From Gemmobacter sp. (GTDB lineage: Bacteria > Pseudomonadota > Alphaproteobacteria > Rhodobacterales > Rhodobacteraceae), in NCBI GenBank assembly GCA_003509785.1, contig DOMY01000211.1, forward strand, positions 20,124 to 27,893: 7,770 nt of DNA. Reading direction: 5' to 3'. The notes under the pieces were generated by a model. The model ran no database searches. It was not told where the DNA came from and worked only from the letters and a program-made list of their open reading frames with translations. The position numbers were made by a program, and so were the translations under genes. Shown in pieces: positions 6,685-7,770 of the stretch; the stretch's first letter is position 1; each line of letters begins with the position of its first letter.

Positions 6685-6729
6685 CTGTCGGAGCGCAAGT
6701 ATACCACCTATGTCTTCGCCGCCCGACAG
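6685..6729. repeat. 7-bp inverted repeat downstream of kdpE
   Basis: CTGTCGG at 6685-6691 and CCGACAG at 6723-6729 are exact inverted repeats with 31 bases between them, beginning 7 bases after the kdpE stop. The loop is long and no T-run follows on the minus strand. It could be a weak terminator of the kdp operon or chance. Confidence 0.3.
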
Positions 6730-6735
6730 CCTGCC

Positions 6736-7419
6736 TTATCCCAGAAACCTGTAGCCGATCCCCGGCTCTGTCATGATGTAGCGGGGATTGGCGGCGTCAT
6801 CCCCCAGTTTCTGGCGCAACTGCCGCACATAGACGCGCAGATACTGGCTGTCCTCGGCATGGGCCGGCCCCCAGAGCGATTTCAGGATCATGCCCTGCGT
6901 CACCAGTCTGCCCGCATGGCTGGCCAGCAGCCACAGCAGATCGAATTCCCGCCGTGTCAGGTGAAGCGGCTGGCCCGATTGCGTGACGCTATGGTTGGCG
7001 GAATCGATCCGCAGATCCTGGGCCGCGATCACCGCCGGGGTGGACACTCCGGCCCTGTCCCGCAGCAGGCTGCGGATCCGCGCGAGAAGTTCGTTCATGC
7101 TGAAGGGTTTGACGACGTAATCCTGTGCACCGGCATCCAGAGCGGCAACCTTTCCTGCCTCATCCGCACGCACCGACAGCACAAGCACGGGAACCTGGCT
7201 CCAGCCCCGGATTTCCTGCAGGACAGTCAGGCCATCCGCATCGGGAAGCCCAAGATCAAGGATCACAAGGCCAGGGGCTTCACGCGCCACCGCCAGAATG
7301 CCCTCGCGGGCAGTGGCGGCTTCAAGAACGCTGTGGCCTTCGGCCTCCAGCGGCACGCGCAGAAACCGGCGGATCGGGGCTTCGTCATCAATCACCAGAA
7401 TACGGGTCGGCTGTGTCAT
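6736..7419 (-). CDS. kdpE: KdpE, response regulator of the Kdp potassium system
   Basis: KdpE is the cytoplasmic DNA-binding regulator that, when phosphorylated by KdpD, activates the kdpFABC potassium pump genes under potassium limitation. The product is 227 residues (E. coli KdpE is 225). The receiver domain (about 6-118) has the acidic pair D11-D12, the phosphorylation site D55 in LVILDLGLPD, S82 as the switch residue and K104 in YVVKPF. The OmpR-type winged helix (about 130-226) has LTRREFDLLWLLASHAGRLV, SLWG, YLRVYVRQLRQKLGD and the C-terminal GIGYRF hairpin. The ATG overlaps the kdpD stop by four bases (ATGA), and no Shine-Dalgarno sequence is visible, so translation is probably coupled. 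OmpR family membership is certain. The KdpE name rests on overall resemblance and its pairing with a KdpD-like kinase. Confidence 0.93.
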   Translation of the reverse strand: MTQPTRILVIDDEAPIRRFLRVPLEAEGHSVLEAATAREGILAVAREAPGLVILDLGLPDADGLTVLQEIRGWSQVPVLVLSVRADEAGKVAALDAGAQDYVVKPFSMNELLARIRSLLRDRAGVSTPAVIAAQDLRIDSANHSVTQSGQPLHLTRREFDLLWLLASHAGRLVTQGMILKSLWGPAHAEDSQYLRVYVRQLRQKLGDDAANPRYIMTEPGIGYRFLG

Positions 7420-7770
7420 GCGGCGGTCTCGGGGTTGAAGAGGTGCAGCGACAGCACAATCCGCGTGCCCGTGCCGTCTGGTGCGGCGGTTTCGGCCCGG
7501 ATGGTGCCGCCCATCGCCTCTGTCAAGCCTTTGCAGATGGCAAGGCCAAGCCCGGTTCCGGCGCGCTGGCGGTCGCCTTCGGTGACGCGATAGAACATGT
7601 CGAAGACGCGGCCCTGTTCGGCAGGCGGAATTCCGGGTCCGCTGTCGGTGATCGACAGGTCCAGCCTGGCCCCGGCCGGTCGGGCGGAAATGGCAATCAC
7701 CGATCCTGCCGGGGCGTATTTCGCGGCATTGTCCAACACATTGACCAGCACCTGTTCCAGCAGCACTTCA
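7416..7770 (-). CDS. kdpD: KdpD sensor histidine kinase, C-terminal ATPase part, cut by window edge
   Basis: Only the last 117 or so residues are present, and the frame remains open at the right edge. They form a histidine kinase catalytic domain: N box VLVNVLDNAAKYAP, G1 box DSGPGI, F box VFDMFYRV and G2 box GTGLGLAICKGL, ending with a beta-rich tail. KdpD is a membrane sensor with an N-terminal KdpD/Usp region, four membrane segments and a HisKA-ATPase core. None of the sensor parts lies in the window, so the name depends on the coupled KdpE and on the typical KdpD wording of the N box and F box. The stop overlaps the kdpE start by four bases. The rest of the gene, and probably kdpABC before it, should lie beyond base 7770. 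Confidence 0.88.
   Translation of the reverse strand, partial: EVLLEQVLVNVLDNAAKYAPAGSVIAISARPAGARLDLSITDSGPGIPPAEQGRVFDMFYRVTEGDRQRAGTGLGLAICKGLTEAMGGTIRAETAAPDGTGTRIVLSLHLFNPETAA

Larger units (their letters stand above)
6409..6735. other. Spacer between kdpE and tRNA-Ser, no convincing gene
   Basis: These 327 bases contain no gene I can support. The left part should hold the tRNA promoter. The right part has an inverted repeat, CTGTCGG (6685-6691) and CCGACAG (6723-6729), just downstream of kdpE. In between, the plus strand carries an open frame that ends with a stop at 6674-6676. Its last residues (DIRRIGELLGWPKAELEAS) read like the tail of a real protein, but I see no start or upstream domain. 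It may be the remnant of a lost gene. A long minus-strand frame over 6288-6707 runs straight through the tRNA and is not a gene. Confidence 0.5.

Noticed and set aside
6288..6707. 139-codon open frame on the minus strand
   Set aside because: It runs through the whole tRNA-Ser; the stretch WPSGRRHTPAKGAGPEGSRG is the typical false translation of a serine tRNA.
6859..7593. 244-codon open frame on the plus strand
   Set aside because: It is antisense to kdpE and kdpD, which carry intact receiver, winged-helix and ATPase motifs.

Overview
This window is GC-rich, tightly packed DNA. Its codon use (strong G/C at third positions) and its mix of genes suggest an alphaproteobacterium, possibly Rhodobacteraceae such as Paracoccus or Rhodobacter. 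That placement is inference from composition and general protein resemblance, not from a database search. Every gene I can support lies on the minus strand, so the window reads from right to left.

Right end (6736-7770): the last two genes of a potassium-sensing operon. These are the C-terminal ATPase part of the histidine kinase KdpD, cut by the window edge, and the complete response regulator KdpE. They are coupled by a 4-base stop/start overlap. The Kdp pump genes would be expected beyond the right edge.

Middle (6026-6735): a 327-base spacer with no convincing gene, then a complete tRNA-Ser (anticodon GCT, CCA encoded) at 6319-6408, then a 293-base AT-richer spacer with several inverted repeats but no convincing gene. 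The tRNA 3' end faces the CRISPR-Cas operon, the usual arrangement when a genomic island has entered at a tRNA gene. No integrase or second attachment site is visible here.

Left (1-6025): a type I-E CRISPR-Cas interference operon in canonical order: cas3, cas8e (cse1/casA), cse2 (casB, Cas11), cas7e (casC) and cas5e (casD), the last cut by the left edge. Each gene overlaps the next by 4 to 11 bases. Three internal starts have a good Shine-Dalgarno sequence inside the preceding gene. cas8e, cse2, cas7e and cas5e encode Cascade subunits, which bind crRNA and recognise target DNA. Cas3 is the HD nuclease-helicase that Cascade recruits to degrade the target. All readable HD and helicase motifs in Cas3 are intact, so the interference machinery looks functional. 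cas6e, cas1, cas2 and the CRISPR array are not in the window and would be expected beyond the left edge.

I found no clearly novel system. The points most worth a second look are the position of the cas operon at the tRNA-Ser 3' end, the fusion of cas3 into the Cascade transcript, and the inverted repeats in the spacer between the tRNA and cas3.
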